Source: Diospyros lotus
Lineage: Eukaryota > Streptophyta > Magnoliopsida > Ericales > Ebenaceae
DNA length: 64,000 nucleotides
Assembly (NCBI RefSeq): GCF_014633365.1
Contig: NC_068338.1
Coordinates: 48,495,716-48,559,715 of the forward strand
Direction of reading: 5' to 3'
Part shown: positions 36,654 through 49,518 of the stretch, piece after piece
How the letters are laid out: each line of letters begins with the position of its first letter
Numbering within the stretch: the first letter of the stretch is position 1
The notes under the pieces: model-generated
The model's database searches: none
What the model saw: only the letters and a program-made list of their open reading frames with translations
Told to the model about the DNA's origin: nothing
Position numbers and translations under genes: made by a program

Positions 36654-38996
36654 TTGCAAACCCAACCAACTCAGATTAAAAGGCAAAGGATGACTGAATT
36701 TGAAATGTGCAATCAGTCACTAGTCAACAGATCATCAGTCCCTATTGCCACCATGTCAAACGTTCCCTCCACATCTAGTTCCTTTAACAAAGAGCAGTTC
36801 AATCAACACTTAGCATTGTTACTATCCAATTCGTTACCTAGTACACCTAATGGTTCTCTTATACATTCAGGTAGAACTACTTTAGCCTTGTCAAGTTCGT
36901 TTAAATCTGCTCCATGGATCATTGATTCAGGGGCATCTGATCACATGACCAACTTGCCCAATCTTTTCAATTCATATACTCCTTGTTCAGTTAGTGAGAA
37001 AGTAAGGATAGCAGATGACAGTTTGTCTTCTATTGCTGGCAAAGGTCTCATTAAAATCTCTAAAAGTATTGATCTTCAATCAGTACTTCATGTTCCTACT
37101 TACTTGTAATCTTTTGTCTGTGAGTAAACTCTCAAAAGATTCTAACTGCTACATTATCTTATTTGATTCTTATTGCTTATTTCTGGACCAGAACGCGGGG
37201 AAGACAATTGGCAGTGCTACAGAGATAAACAGACTTTATTACTTCAATGAAGATTTCTTCGATAATAAAAAAGCTCATGGATTAAGTGGTAATAGTTCAA
37301 TCTCTGTTTCTAATCCAATAATGTAATGGCATCTCAAGCTAAGCCATCCTAGTTTTCCTTATTACATTTATTTCCTACATTATTTGAAGGAGTGGATTGT
37401 TTTAAGTTTCAATGTGAAAGCTATCATTTGTTTAAAGATCATCGTGTTAAATTTGTTCCCAAACCTTACCGTCCTTCAAAACCATTTTATTTGATTCACA
37501 ATGATGTTTGGGACCCTCAAAAGTTACCACTTTATATGGTAAAAGATGGTTTATAATTGTTATCGATGATCATACTAGACTATGTTGGGTTTACTTACTT
37601 AATAAGAAATCCGACATAGCAAGTGTTTTCAAATATTTCTTTTACATGATCGAAGCCCAATTTCAAACAAAAATTTATATTCTTCGATCTGATAATGGAA
37701 CAAGATACTTCAATGAATGTTTAGGGTTTTTTTTTGAAAAAGAAAGGTATTTTACATCAATCAACATGCTGTGAAACTCCTCAGCAGAATGGCATAGCTG
37801 AACGAAAAAATAGGCATTTACTTGAGGTAACTAGAGCTATTATGTTTTCTATGAATGTCCCAAAATACCTCCGAGGAGATTCTGTTTTAACTGCTTGCTA
37901 TCTAATCAATAGGATGCCTACTCGAGTCTTAAAACTTTGAGACACCTTTAAATTCCATAAAAAAAGACTTTTCCTATGTGTCGGTTAAACTCTGAGCTAC
38001 CTTTAAAATTTTTTGGATGCACTTGCTTTGTTTACATTCCACAAATTTTTCAATCCAAATTAGGTCCAACAGCTGAAAAATGTGTTTTTGTTTGTTATGC
38101 TCTTAGAAAAAAAGGGTACAAATGCTTTAATCATTTGACGAAAAAAGCTCACATAAGCATGAATGTGTCTTTTGTGGAGAATCAACCCTATTTTACCAAA
38201 AATCATCTTCAAGGGGAGAATATTGTAGAAGAAGATAATTTTTCTAAACTTGTAGAAGAAGATAATTTTTTGAAAATTTATGAATCTCTTCCAAATATGT
38301 TTGATATGATTGACACTCCACTCTGATGAACGATCCAAGGAAATTGGTGCTCAAAACAATAAAGAACATGATGCTTCTAGTTCATAGGTGCCAAGCATAA
38401 TGGAGTTGGAACCAGGGGGAGAATTACTACAAACAGATCAAAGCAATTCGAAACTTGAGCTTCAGTTTTATATCAGAAGAAAATCTCAGAGAAATGCTAT
38501 TGATCCGAATATCCTTCCAATAACTAAGCAGTTGGCATCTTTGGATGATGGTCATTCTTCCACTCAGGGTAATTCTAAACTTACTCTTTTAAATTATTCC
38601 TCAGTTGATTTGTCTGATCTTGATGTCCCCATTGCCACTAGAAGTTGAGTAAGATCTTGTACTAAACATCCTATTGCCAAATACTTGTCCTATCAAAAAC
38701 TGTCTAATAGCCACAAAGCATTTCTTTTAAATATTTCTAACTTGCATGTACTAAGAATAATTCAGGAATCAGGATGCTCTAGGTGATCCGAATTGGAAGC
38801 TAGCCGTAAAGGAGGAGATGAATGCTCTTAAAAAGAACAGGACTTGGGAGATCGTGGAGCTACCGAGAGGCAAGACACTGTAGGCTGTAAATGGGTCTTC
38901 ACTGTAAAATGTAAGGCAGATGGAAGCATAAAGAGATATAAGACAAGACTTGTTGCCAAGCGGTTCACCCAAACATATGGCATCGACTATCAAAAG
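36654..38996 (+). pseudogene. Copia-1 protease, integrase and start of RT (broken)
   Basis: Protease is clear at about 36,915 (WIIDSGASDHMT). A gag-pre-integrase stretch follows after a frameshift (LLSVSKLSKD). The integrase core spans 37,550-37,940 in two frames ([32 protein letters not shown]), then a GCTCFVYIP stretch at about 38,010. RT begins at about 38,890 (GCKWVFTVKCKADGSIKRYK) and stops at YGIDYQ (38,994). Beyond that the sequence is purine-rich and foreign. Stops and shifts exclude a functional protein. Confidence 0.8.
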
Positions 38997-40179
38997 AAAA
39001 TGAAAAGAAGAAGAAAAAGAAAAAAAGAAAAGGAAAAAGAAAGAAAATAGAAGAAAAATAGAAAAAAATGTAGAAAAATTATGGAAAAGTAGGAAATCAT
39101 GTTTTATTAATATTTCGGAGATTTTGGTGAGGAAATTATTCGGGCACGCGAAAATTGAGGTCAGGCACGCAAATCAAGGCGATGCACGTTTTTTTAGGTG
39201 TACTGAATTTTGGGCATCATGTGAGTGGTTTTATCCCAAAACTTATATGTGTTATGTTTTGCCTATATTGAGCATGATATTTATGATGGTTGCTAAATCA
39301 TATGCTGTGTTCTAAAACTCGGGCTGGGCGGCCGCCAGCCGCGGCGCTTTTGGGGGAGGCGGCCCCCCGACTAGGCGGTTCCAGGCGCGCCTAGGAGGCC
39401 GCCTAGCCTCCAGTCGCAGCCCTAGGCGGCCACCGCCCCCCACACTTTTCTTCAGCTTTAGGTTTACATTTCATTTCGTTTTCAGATTTCCCCCCTCCTC
39501 TCTCTCTCACCTCTCGTTGTCTCATCTTGGTGCGTCACCGGTTGCTCCCCTCCTCGCCGCCGCCGGACCCGCCGCCGCTGCTTGCTGGAACGACAACCTG
39601 TCTGGCCGCCTCTCTCACCGCACCACCTCTCTCACCGAGCAACCTCTCTGGTTGCCTCTCTCACCGGCCACCGCACCGCCTCTCTCCCTCGCCGCCGACC
39701 GCGTCCCTCGCCGCCGACCGCCTCTCCTCTGTGTTCTACCACCGCCAAGCCCCTTTCTCTCTCAGTCCGCCGCCTTCAAGCATCACTAACAGTATGTACT
39801 ATGTATTTAAAACTATTTATTAACCATCATCTATGATTTTCAGATTTATTAACCATGTCTTTCACTAGCAATGTTTAGATTTTGTCTTCCACATGATTTT
39901 GATTTTCAGATTTGTGTTAGCCTCTCTCTCTTTTTTTCTTTTCCTTGATAAGTTACCTGATGATCCTTTCATTGATTCTTATTGAACCTCCTTAACACAA
40001 ACTAGACTTCATTACCCAAACTTACATTGCATTACCTTTACCAGTAAATTCAGTGCACAAAGATAAAATTAATGCTATTTGCTGATTATTTTACCAGGGA
40101 TGGAGAGGTTTGAAAGTTCTTAGTTCATTGGAAAGATCATCCTGATTATGATTCTACTTGGAATCTGTTAGGCTGTTAG

Positions 40180-40416
40180 CGATTTTCAGATTTGATTTTT
40201 AGATTTTATCTTCCACATGATTTTGATTTTCAGTTTCAGATTTGTGTTAGGCTATTAGCAATGTTAAGTTCCTATGTTAGGTTGTTAGCTTTGATTTTCA
40301 GATTTGTGTTAGGCTGTTAGCAATGATTTTCAGATTTGATTTTCAGATTTTGTCTTCCACATGATTTTCAGATTTGATTTTGACTTCCACATGATTTTCA
40401 GATTTGATTTTGTTCA
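40180..40416. repeat. GATTTTCAGATTT repeats in the hAT 5' part
   Basis: GATTTTCAGATTTG and TCTTCCACATGATTTTCAG recur at least seven times in irregular spacing just upstream of the transposase ATG, with looser copies back to 39,835. They may be transposase-binding subterminal repeats or slippage products. Confidence 0.7.
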
Positions 40417-40425
40417 GTTTAAGTG

Positions 40426-42928
40426 ATGTCTGGAACGGGGAGTACGGAAGCATCGTCCGCTACCGTCTCAATTCTTAAAAGGAAGTCAAATGATGTGGGG
40501 TGGGAGTATGGGATGCTAATTGATCCCAAGAATATGGACAAAGTCAAATGCAAGTTATGCAGTAAGGTGATGTCTGGCGGTGTTTACCGAGTTAAAGAAC
40601 ACATTGGCCACATTTCTGGAAATGTGTCTGCATGTCCAAAAGCTTCTCCAGATGATAGAGCCAAATGCAAGAATGCAATTGAGGAGGCAAGGAATAAAAA
40701 GAAGAATAAGAAAAAGGAAGAAGATCTGATGAGATCAACAGTCAATATTTCTGAAAAGGGGGAAGGGAATGGTGATGATGAATCGCAAGAATTAGGGAGT
40801 AATAACCCACCTCGCACACTTGGCCCTATGGATAAATTTGCAAGTTCTATCAGCCCTGAAGCTGGTTCAAGTGTAAAAATGACACAAAGACAACAAAATA
40901 TCAATAAAGCACTCTTTAAAGAGAGGACACAGACAGTCCGTGAATATTGTGCTAGGTGGGTCTATGAGCACGGTATTCCTTTCAATGCCATTGATAATGA
41001 CAGTTTCAAGTTGTTTGTTGAGGCAGTTGGTCAATTTGGGCCAGGCTTCAATCCTCCTAGTCAATACCAATTGAGGGAAACATTGCTAAAGGGGGAAGTT
41101 GACAGGATGAAAGGTTTGTTAAAGAAGCATGAAGAAGAGTGGGCAAGAAATGGGTGCTCCATTATGACAAATGCTTGGAGTAATAGAAAAAGAAGGAGCA
41201 TCATGAACTTATGTGTTAATTCTAATGCAGGTACTGCTTTCCTTTCTTCTAAAGAATCTTCAGAGGAGGCACATACAAGTGAACTCATTTTTGAGTATGT
41301 GGACAAATGCATTGAGCAAGTTGGGCCACAAAATGTTGTCCAAGTGGTAACTGACAATGCTGCCTGCCAACAATATGGGAGCGGCAAAGTTATTAAAGGT
41401 GAAGAGACCCAATATCTTTTGGACATCATGTGCTACTCACACCATCAATTTAATGCTTGAAAGCATTGGAAAACTGCCAAGGTACAAAAAAGTCATTGAT
41501 CAAGCCAAGAGTTTGACAATCTTTATTTATGCACATCATAAGACCTTATCCTTAATGAGGTCATTTACAAAGAAGAGGGATATAGTGAGACCGGGTGTCA
41601 CTAGATTTGCTTCTTCTTTCCTTACTCTACAAAGTTTAATGGAGAAAAAGAGCCAATTGAGAGCAATGTTTACTAGCTCTGAGTGGGAGGAGTGCAAGTG
41701 GTCAAAGACTGTTAAAGGGAAAGCAGCCTATGCAACTGTGTTAAGCATTGCTTTCTGGAATGGTGTGACTATATGTCTTAAGGTTTTTGCACCTTTGGTG
41801 AAGGTGCTTCGAATTGTTGATGCAGATAAGAAGCCTTCTATGGGCTTTTTATATGGAGAGATTAATCAGGCAAAAAAGGATATTAAGGAGGCTCTAAACA
41901 ATCTTGAAAAGAACTATTTGCCTATTATGGAAATTATTGATGCAAGAGTGAAAGATAGGCTAGATAGTCCATTGCATTTTGCGGCTTACCTTTTGAATCC
42001 ATATTATTTGTTCAAAGATATAGATATGCAATTTGATAATGAACTGATGGATGGGTTTTTTAATGCTGTGGAGATGTTTTTTTATGGTGATGATCGCATG
42101 CAAGGGCATATTTTAAATGTTGAGTTGCCAAAATATACTTGCAAAGAGGAGTTTTTGGAAAGTCATGGGCAATTCAAGGGTGTGCAACAAATGATGATAA
42201 TTATAACCCAGGTATAAAATTCCTTCCTTTAATCTTAGGACTTTTTTTTTTTTAGTTTCTATCGTATATTAGTTTAGTGTATAAATTTCAAATTTGTTTA
42301 ACCTATGTAGTTAAATGGTGGATGACTTATGGAAATCAAACACCAAACTTGCAACGAATGGCGAGAAGGATCCTCTCGTTAACTAGTAGTTCATCCGGTT
42401 GTGAAAGAAATTGGAGTACTTTTGAAGGGGTTAGTGCATATTTTAAAGTGTTTTCAATATTTTAATCAATTAGTTATCTATCATTTATATTGAATTATTG
42501 ATATTGCTTTCATTTTCTTTATGTAGATACATACGAAAAAAAGAAATAGACTAGATGTTAATCGATTGAACAATCTAGTCTTTGTCCAATTTAATGCAAA
42601 ACTGATGAACAAGCAAAAAAGGGAGAAGGAGAGGAATGTTGATGTGTTACTTGCTAGTGATGCTAGTAATGCACAAGGATGGATCGTTGATGGAGAAGAT
42701 GATGAAGAAATTGAGCCTGGTATGGGGCTCACTTGGGAAATGGTTGGTGAAGCTTCTGGAGCAGACGACATGCTTCAACCTCGAAGAAGTTCTAGGATGA
42801 GAGAACTTCATGAAGATGATTTTCAATCAGAAGAAGAAGATGAACAAGAGCATCATGAATTTGATTTTGAGTCTGATGAAGATCGTGTGCTAGAAGAATA
42901 TGGAGAGGAAGAAGAAGAAATCCACTAA
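40426..42928 (+). pseudogene. hAT transposase with BED finger, DUF659 and dimerisation domain; frameshifted
   Basis: It starts at ATG 40,426. A BED zinc finger is at residues about 35-75 (CKLCSKVMSGG, then RVKEHIGHISGNVSACPK). A lysine-rich linker follows, then the DUF659 catalytic region (NAWSNRKRRS; VVTDNA). At 41,361-41,368 TGCC is present twice in tandem, shifting the frame; the protein then continues to 42,211 (FWTSCATHTINLMLE; RPGVTRFASSFLTLQSL). The C-terminal dimerisation domain is at 42,300-42,429 (RILSLTSSSSGCERNWSTFE). It splices at GAAGGG|GTTAGT to ATACATACG (42,527), and an acidic tail ends at 42,928. The intron before 42,300 does not close in frame with the simplest sites. Transposase activity is unlikely from this copy. 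Confidence 0.85.
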
Positions 42929-43905
42929 GATAACTAGATATTACTTAGATTCTTCATATATGTTTTAATGTTTATGTTGTATTATTGTTGTTTTTGTCAT
43001 CTTGACCTCAGTACTAATCTACAACAGTTTGTTTTTAAAGTTTTTTAATGTTTAAATTCATTATTTCACTTATTATTCCAACTTTGGTTTACTTGATATC
43101 AAATTGCATCAAAAAATTTAAAAAAAAAACACTATTGTCCAAGTCGCTGCCTAGGCCCCGCCTAGGCGCCCTAGGCGCTAGGCCCCAGTCGGGCGCCTGA
43201 CTAGCGTCTAGCGCCTTTTAGAACACTGATCATATGTAATTTATGCACATCTTGTCATATCTGTACATATATTGTTGCATCGGTAGTCATGATTTTTTCT
43301 TGACATGATATTGTTGGTATATCGATATTTGTGTCGGGATGGGATGCCGTCCTGATAATGTAGCCGTAATTCCCCAAGGGTAATGATGGAACAACGTTCG
43401 GGAGTATCTCGAAAGCAGGTCGGGATTATTATCGGGGGTTCCATACTGAGCAAGAGGGCCATGGAAGTTACATTAGGGCAAATGTTTGTTCATGTATTTG
43501 CATCATGCATTCATGTATCTGTTTTTAAACCCTCACTAGAAGATTCATCTTCTAATTGGGTTATGTCCTTGGAACATTCAAACGTTCCAGATAGGACTTG
43601 TAGCTTAGGCATGTAAGTGATTGAGATGTGACGGCACGTGATGACATGTCCGATGGATTCAACATATTGTTCCGGTATTTTGCTTCTTCAGGAAGATTCG
43701 GTTATGTTTTTGTCAAGTTTCGATTTTAGCTTCCTTATTTATGATGATTATCTGTCTTAGCTTATTGATTCTTGTTTTGATATGTTGAGAAGGTAGAACG
43801 GGATTGTCGGGAAATGATTTATATTGAGTTTATGTTGAAAAAAAATATATATTCCCTTAAATTCTTAAATTATTTAACGCTCGGGAAATGCAGGGCGTTA
43901 CAACA

Positions 43906-44961
43906 GTTTAAAAAAATCCTTATATGGTTTGAAAGATTTAGAAAAGCGGTAAAAGGATATGGTTATACTCAGAGCTAAGCAGACCACACAATGTACTTTA
44001 AGCACTCTGGTGATGGAAAGAAAGCTATTTTAATTGTCTATGTGGATGATATAATAATAACTGGTGATGACAGGAGAGAGATTGAAGAACTTAAGAGGAA
44101 ACTAGCATATGAGTTTGAGACCAAGGACTTGCAAGATCTAAGTAGGGAATCTTTGTCAACCAACATAAGTATGTCCTAGATTTACTCATTGAAATAGGAA
44201 TGCTTAGGTGTAAGATAGATGAAACTCCCATTGAACCTTATTTGAAGCTATAACTTGTCGAAGCCAAACATGTGGTAGAAAGGGAGAAATATCAAAGGCT
44301 TGTGGGCTAACTCATCTATCTGTCCCACACTTGACCTGATATAGCATTTACAGTAAGTGTAGTAAGTCAATTTTTGTACTCACCTGGTTCACAACATTTT
44401 GAAGCTGTCTACAGAATTCTAAGGTACCTAACGAGAACTCCTGGAAAAGATTTGCTCTTCAGAAAACATGGACATCTTCACATAGAGGCTTATACAGACG
44501 CAGACTAAGCAGACAGTATTATTAATAGAAGATCTACATCGGGATACTGCACCTTTGTGGGAGGTAATCTCATCACTTTGAGGAGCAAGAAACAAAACGT
44601 GGTGGCCAAAAGTAGTGCTGAAGTTGAATTTCGTTCAGTTGCCCACAGGATTTGTGAGGTTATGTGGATAAAGAGACTTTTAGAGGACTTAAGGGTTTCC
44701 ACTCCCTTACCAGCTAAGGTTTACTGTGATAATAAAACTGTGATTTTCATTGCCCATAATCCAGTACTCCGTGATAGGATAAAGCATATAGAAGTGGATA
44801 AGCACTTTATTAAGGAGAAAATTGATAATGGGGCAATTTGTGTGCCCTATATTCTAACAGTTGATCAAGTCGCCGATGTTCTTACAAAGGGGTTACACAA
44901 AAATCAATTTGAAAAAATAGTGAGGAAGCTTGCCATGGAAGATATATTCAAGCTAGCTTGA
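43906..44961 (+). pseudogene. Copia-1 RT end and RNase H (broken)
   Basis: Copia RT resumes as SLYGLKD-like sequence at about 43,920. The catalytic YVDD is at about 44,039 (IVYVDDIIITGDD). RNase H covers about 44,490-44,961 (KSSAEVEF; VYCDNKTVIFIAHNP; KHIEVDKHFIKEKI; DVLTKGL). Several stops and shifts lie between. It ends just before the purine tract and 3' LTR. Confidence 0.8.
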
Positions 44962-44968
44962 GGGGGAG

Positions 44969-45177
44969 TGTAGAAATGTAAAAAATGGGGACAATGGATC
45001 CATATTTTATGGGATCCCACAAATTGAGGAAACATGTATCCATGTTTCATGGGTTACATGTTTCCATATTTTATGGGTTTTACTTTTCTATCTTTTGGTG
45101 TGTATATAAGATGTTGTATGTAGATTAGATTGTAAGAGAAGATATCATTGTATTTCATATTATTTTGTTTGGTTATA
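44969..45177 (+). repeat. 3' LTR of copia-1
   Basis: 209 bp, same ends as the 5' LTR. Equal length and few differences suggest both LTRs are complete. Confidence 0.9.
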
Positions 45178-46844
45178 CTTTGTTCTTTTTTGTACTTGTG
45201 TTCGATACTGCTGCATTGTTCCATACATATTATATTTAATTGTCCACAACATTAGCAAGTGTCTTGTGCATTTTATAACACGGGAATTGATTGAGAACAT
45301 AAAGGGAAATACAATTAAAAGGGTTGATGTAGAAAATCACATATTTGGTACGCACAAGTTTGGCTTCTATGCCCGCAGATGATTTTCCACATAGTGTCTA
45401 CATTTGAATTTGGCATATTATAATGATATATACACACTTCACATTATCTTTTTTGCCAGACATTTTTATAGATATATGTGCATGTATTTTATATCCTCCT
45501 TGTCTCCCTAGTATTAGCTTAGCTCTCACCTAGGAGTGTGTGCAATTCATTTTGAGTGGCATACTTTCTTTGACATGTATCAACATGGATACTTATTAGA
45601 CATGTCAAGTTACATGTCTTAATTTTTTATTATTATTTTTATTATTCGACACTTCTTTGACACATGATAGACACACATGTCGATAGATTTGACAGGCTAA
45701 GGGCAAGACGGAGTTTTTTAAACATTTTTCAGTTTGAAATTTTCAGATACAAGAAATTTTTAGGTGAAAAATAAAAAAAATAAAATGAAGCCTAATTACA
45801 ACTCCAAGAAGAGTGGTTCCTCTTTTTTTTTATTGTATGTTAATGGTGTTTATATTGATTATTTAAGTTGGATTAATGGTATTCAAATATGTCCATATGC
45901 TACTATTATTTTTTTTTTATTGGTTGATAACTTGACGACTTCTTGTCAGATTAGTGGTATTTTTTTGACATGTACATTAATGTTACTAACAAAAAATACA
46001 AAAATATATTATTTGCTTGTCATATCCATAACATTTTATTCCGTGTCCATTTCCATATCAATATCTGCACCATTGCTTCTCAGGCTTTCACTAACCATTG
46101 ATCTCAAGCATTTTACTGTGTTCTACAATATTCTCTCTATCTATCATCTCCTAACATCATTATTTTCTCAAAAGTTTACCTGTTTAAGTTTTGACAGTCC
46201 TATTAATGTGTTTTTTGAACAGCCTCTCGGTTCTTCTTTCTTCATGATCCTTTATATGTTCATGGTTATGTGTTTATGGAGAAGATACCTTGGTTCTTTA
46301 TGGGTTGGTCATCTCTATAGTCACCTGCTTTCAGTGATGTCAGAGCTAATTTTAGTGTCTTTCTGATTTTAAGAATTGAAATTGAGAATCTGTATTGGGA
46401 AAGTGTACTAAATGATTTGCTTTCCTTAGCTTGGATGCGGTGTTGGAGCTAGAACCAATGAGTCCATACAACCGCCTTCTGTTACATCTTCTTGCAGACA
46501 TTTTTGGGTACGTTCTTTCAGTGGTTTTTTAGCCTTCCTTTTTCAACTGTCATCTTAATTTTATTGTTGATTTAGAATTTATTTGGAGAAAATGTTATGC
46601 TAATTGTAGGATATTTCATTCTTTCCCTAGTTCCTACCTGATGCTCTTTTCATCGAAGAATTCTATTGTTTGCTTTATTTTACTAGGCTTTCCCATCATT
46701 CTGTTGGAGAAGGTGACGAACGCCACTTACTTTTGGAGCGGTCTCCAGAGACATCAATGTATGTGAAATGATTAGCCCAAAAACTTAGAATTCTTTCCAT
46801 TACTTGTGGCATGCATATCTCTGCTTTACGGTTGCCAATTTTAT

Positions 46845-47215
46845 AATAAATCATGTTTACAGAATTTGTAAATTTGAATACCATTTTTTTTTTACACAAA
46901 TATTATTAGCAGATATTATATTCTTTTTTGACCTATTTAATATTTGCACGGCAGCATTGCCAAGTTTGTTGGAAACAATAATGCAACTTTGTAACTATAG
47001 GCCTCTTGTCTCATATGCCTTGCCTTTTTAAGCAAATTAATATCTTTCTATTGAGATTTTTTGATGATTTATCTTTGCATGTTTATTCTAATTACTGACA
47101 TACACTTTTGTGTTTTCCATTCACTGTATGCTTAGGCTGAGTCTGTAGAGTAATCTATAGGTTCGTCCTATTACTTATAAAAGTTTCACTCTTCCAATTA
47201 TCACTGGCAATTGTT
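46845..47215. other. ~375 bp present in copy B intron and absent from copy A
   Basis: Copy A reads GGTTGCCAAATC straight through at about 6,590, while copy B has an extra AT-rich segment between GGTTGCCAA and TTGTTGCCAAATC. A repeated TTGCCAA at both borders could mean insertion with duplication in B, or deletion by recombination in A. No coding or element ends are recognised. Confidence 0.5.
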
Positions 47216-47325
47216 GCCAAATCTTTTTATTGTTTTAGATAGATATCAATAGGCTTATGTACTTTATACATAAATGTATTTATGCTGGTGATTGGTAGTC
47301 ATTTCGTTGCAGCATGTCTTTTTTT

Positions 47326-47606
47326 CATTCACCACCATCTCATGAAACTTCTCCATATGAAGATGGTGTTGAAATTTCATTTCATCATTACTCTGCCAGG
47401 GGATGTTATCCACTGCCGGTCCCAAGCCCGGATAAAGGAGGAGGGTTGCATTAGGTAGCCGACAATCAGCGTAAAATCTAGTCGAATCCAAATATGAATT
47501 CTAAACAAATTATCTATTGGGGCGTAACTCACATAAAAGTGTAGAATTCATGTAGCCGACCCCACATAGTAGGATAAAGGCTGGATATGTTGTTGTTGTT
47601 GTTGTT
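47326..47606 (+). mobile_element. Short non-LTR element with (TTG)n tail (SINE or RTE 3' end)
   Basis: It contains CGGATAAAGGAGGAGGGTTG and then TAGCCGACCCCACATAGTAGG-like sequence before GGATAAAGGCTGGATATG and a (TTG)6 tail. These words are typical of the 3' ends of plant Au-type SINEs and RTE LINEs. It is absent from copy A, whose T-rich target is intact at about 6,695. Flanking T-rich sequence may be the target duplication. Confidence 0.65.
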
Positions 47607-49249
47607 TTCTTTTTTCTAATTTTGGTATAATTCTACTATGTAGCTAACACCCCATAGTGGAATTATGGTTTGATATATTGTTGCCTTTCTAAATAAGGAA
47701 AAAGTGGCAAGTATTTGGTGATTGCACCATACTCTTCTACGAGGAGTGAATTGATTGATCATTGGTAGTTGTGTACATACTGATACCTACTGATACCTGA
47801 GTCCATAAAAGTTATATAGGCTTGTCCTATCACTTGTTGAAGTTTTGGGTTTTGTCGTAGTTATTGCTTGGGGCATCTCCCCAAATTTTGGTATCTTGAC
47901 AGATATTTACTATTAGGCTTTTGCTTTCCCTGATGAATGAAATGGTTTACTATTAGTCATTTCCTTGTTATGATGCCTTCTTTATTTTTTAAGTTGTGCT
48001 ATGGTAGGGACTTTTTTAGGTTATTGCTCTATGCTTCTATTAGGATTCAATTGATAATTGAACATTGAAAAGTTGCGTATGTTCTGATACGTACTGTTTT
48101 TAGTAATACCAAATTCTTTAACCAGCTCTTATCTAAGCATGATCCTTGGACTCTTCCAAATACTTCCTTTGGAGTCTTTTTGTGCTGCTTAGCCTTGTGG
48201 GATCTGAATCTTAGGTAAATGAATATGGATCTTAGGTAAATGAATATGGTTTGTTGGATTTATTGACAAGTGATATGCAACTATATTCTTAGATTGGTTG
48301 CAACAGACTCTATCCTTATTAAGACATAATTTGTTTTGGAATTTTCTTGGAAAACACATTGTTGGAATTCTATTGAAATTGGAATTGAGAAAGTAATGCA
48401 ACAATGTGTGAATATTGAACTTTTAGGAGAGCAGTAAGTTTCTGGCACCGTCATCCTTTTGTTTCATTTTCCCTCATAATCCTCTGATCATTTCAATGTT
48501 GAATTGCAGACTACCCATTCTTGTCAGTGATCTACTGTGGCAGTATGATAAACTTCATCCTCCAACAACATCACACCAACTATTAAGGAGAAGTGAAGCT
48601 TCCCCAGGTTAATGTTGTTCCTTTTTCATATTGCAAATTTAGTTTATCAGGCCACTTGTATTTGGTGGTCTTCTTGCATGTAATGAAGAATGTCAAACTT
48701 TGAAAATTTGACCACCTCTATAAAGATGGAGTCCGTGTGTGTTCTGTACATGGGATTCTTAAGATAAAAGTCCATCCTAACATCAGTCCAAGGATGAATT
48801 GCCAGTGGCAAGATATATATGTCGAACAATTTTATCTTGGAGGATGTCTTCTGGGCCTGAAATGTTGCATCAAGATCCGATCAGTTAGATTGGAGTGGTG
48901 GTGAGGCTTCACTTTTGAGAAAAGCAAGATACTGATACCAAAATTGATGTTGACCTAGTTGGTGTAGAAAAGTGGAGGAGAAGAAGAAGAAATAAGGGAA
49001 CAGACAGAGAAGAAAAACGAAAGAAAGAACCCCCCCAAAAAAAAACTTATAATTAGGTTATGTTAATATCTTTTGTTTTATTTATATGAATTTTAATAAA
49101 ACAAAAATCTTGAAAAAACTCTTGCAAATTTGATCACTCTGAAAATGTTATGCCACTGGAAACTTCAGGTATGGTCCCCACTAGAATGCTTGGTGGTGGC
49201 ATATTTGAAACCATAAGCCATCGTGATAGGTCATATATTTTAAAATATG

Positions 49250-49518
49250 TGTTGTTTTATAGAAAACAGAAATGATAAAAGAAGGAATATGAGTAACTCA
49301 GAACATCAATGTTTACTGAAGATAACTTAGGCTTAAATACATTTGAAAGATGCTAGAATAGAGGATCATGGCCCAGAATTCTAGTAAACACAACTAACAA
49401 CATAGTCCACTACTTAATAACAACAAAGCAAAATAATAAGAACTGACAACCCACTAACAGTAAAAATAACAGCTAGTTGAAACAAACTTTAACAGATTCC
49501 TAAGGCACGTTTTCAACA
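49250..49518 (-). repeat. 3' LTR of copia-2
   Basis: 269 bp, TGTTGTTTTA to TTTTCAACA. It is downstream of RNase H in the element's orientation. Confidence 0.9.

Larger units (their letters stand above)
39305..43228 (+). mobile_element. hAT transposon, TSD ATCATATG
   Basis: Terminal inverted repeats are C(T/A)GTGTTCTAAAA, 13 bp with one mismatch. Perfect 8-bp target copies ATCATATG flank it at 39,297-39,304 and 43,229-43,236. Both subterminal regions are very GC-rich with GCCTAGGCG-like words in both orientations (39,325-39,440 and 43,140-43,220). The 3.9 kb interior encodes a BED-type transposase with one visible frameshift. All features fit hAT. Confidence 0.92.
38997..43902 (-). mobile_element. 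LTR remnant inserted in copia-1, split by a hAT element
   Basis: On the minus strand it begins at 43,902 with TGTAACGCCCTGC and carries CTGGAACGTTTGAATGTTCC (about 43,580), as in the LTRs at 30,629 and 62,754. The far end near 39,000 lacks the expected TGTAATACC-like terminus and is a purine-rich tract, so the LTR is truncated. About 200 bp or more of copia RT is missing at the junction. The hAT element at 39,305-43,228 sits inside it. Confidence 0.6.
35729..45177 (+). mobile_element. Ty1-copia retrotransposon (copia-1) with nested insertions
   Basis: The LTRs of 209 bp (35,729-35,937 and 44,969-45,177) begin TGTAGAAATG, end GGTTATA (not CA) and differ at about eight sites. Flanks are CTTTA and CTTTG, a five-base pair with one change; copy A shows the empty site at about 4,725. 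The primer site follows the 5' LTR and GAGGGGGAG precedes the 3' LTR. Pol is in sense, but the middle of RT is missing and replaced by 38,997-43,902 (an LTR remnant containing a hAT element). Gag is mostly absent. It lies in intron 2 of the R3H pseudogene. Confidence 0.88.

Noticed and set aside
39517..39836. Three overlapping proline/alanine-rich frames in the hAT 5' region
   Set aside because: Produced by GC-rich subterminal sequence; no domain, and upstream of the transposase start.
45764..46366. 200-codon open frame
   Set aside because: It lies wholly in intron 2 of the R3H pseudogene, is matched by interrupted intron sequence in copy A, and is low-complexity hydrophobic translation of T-rich DNA.
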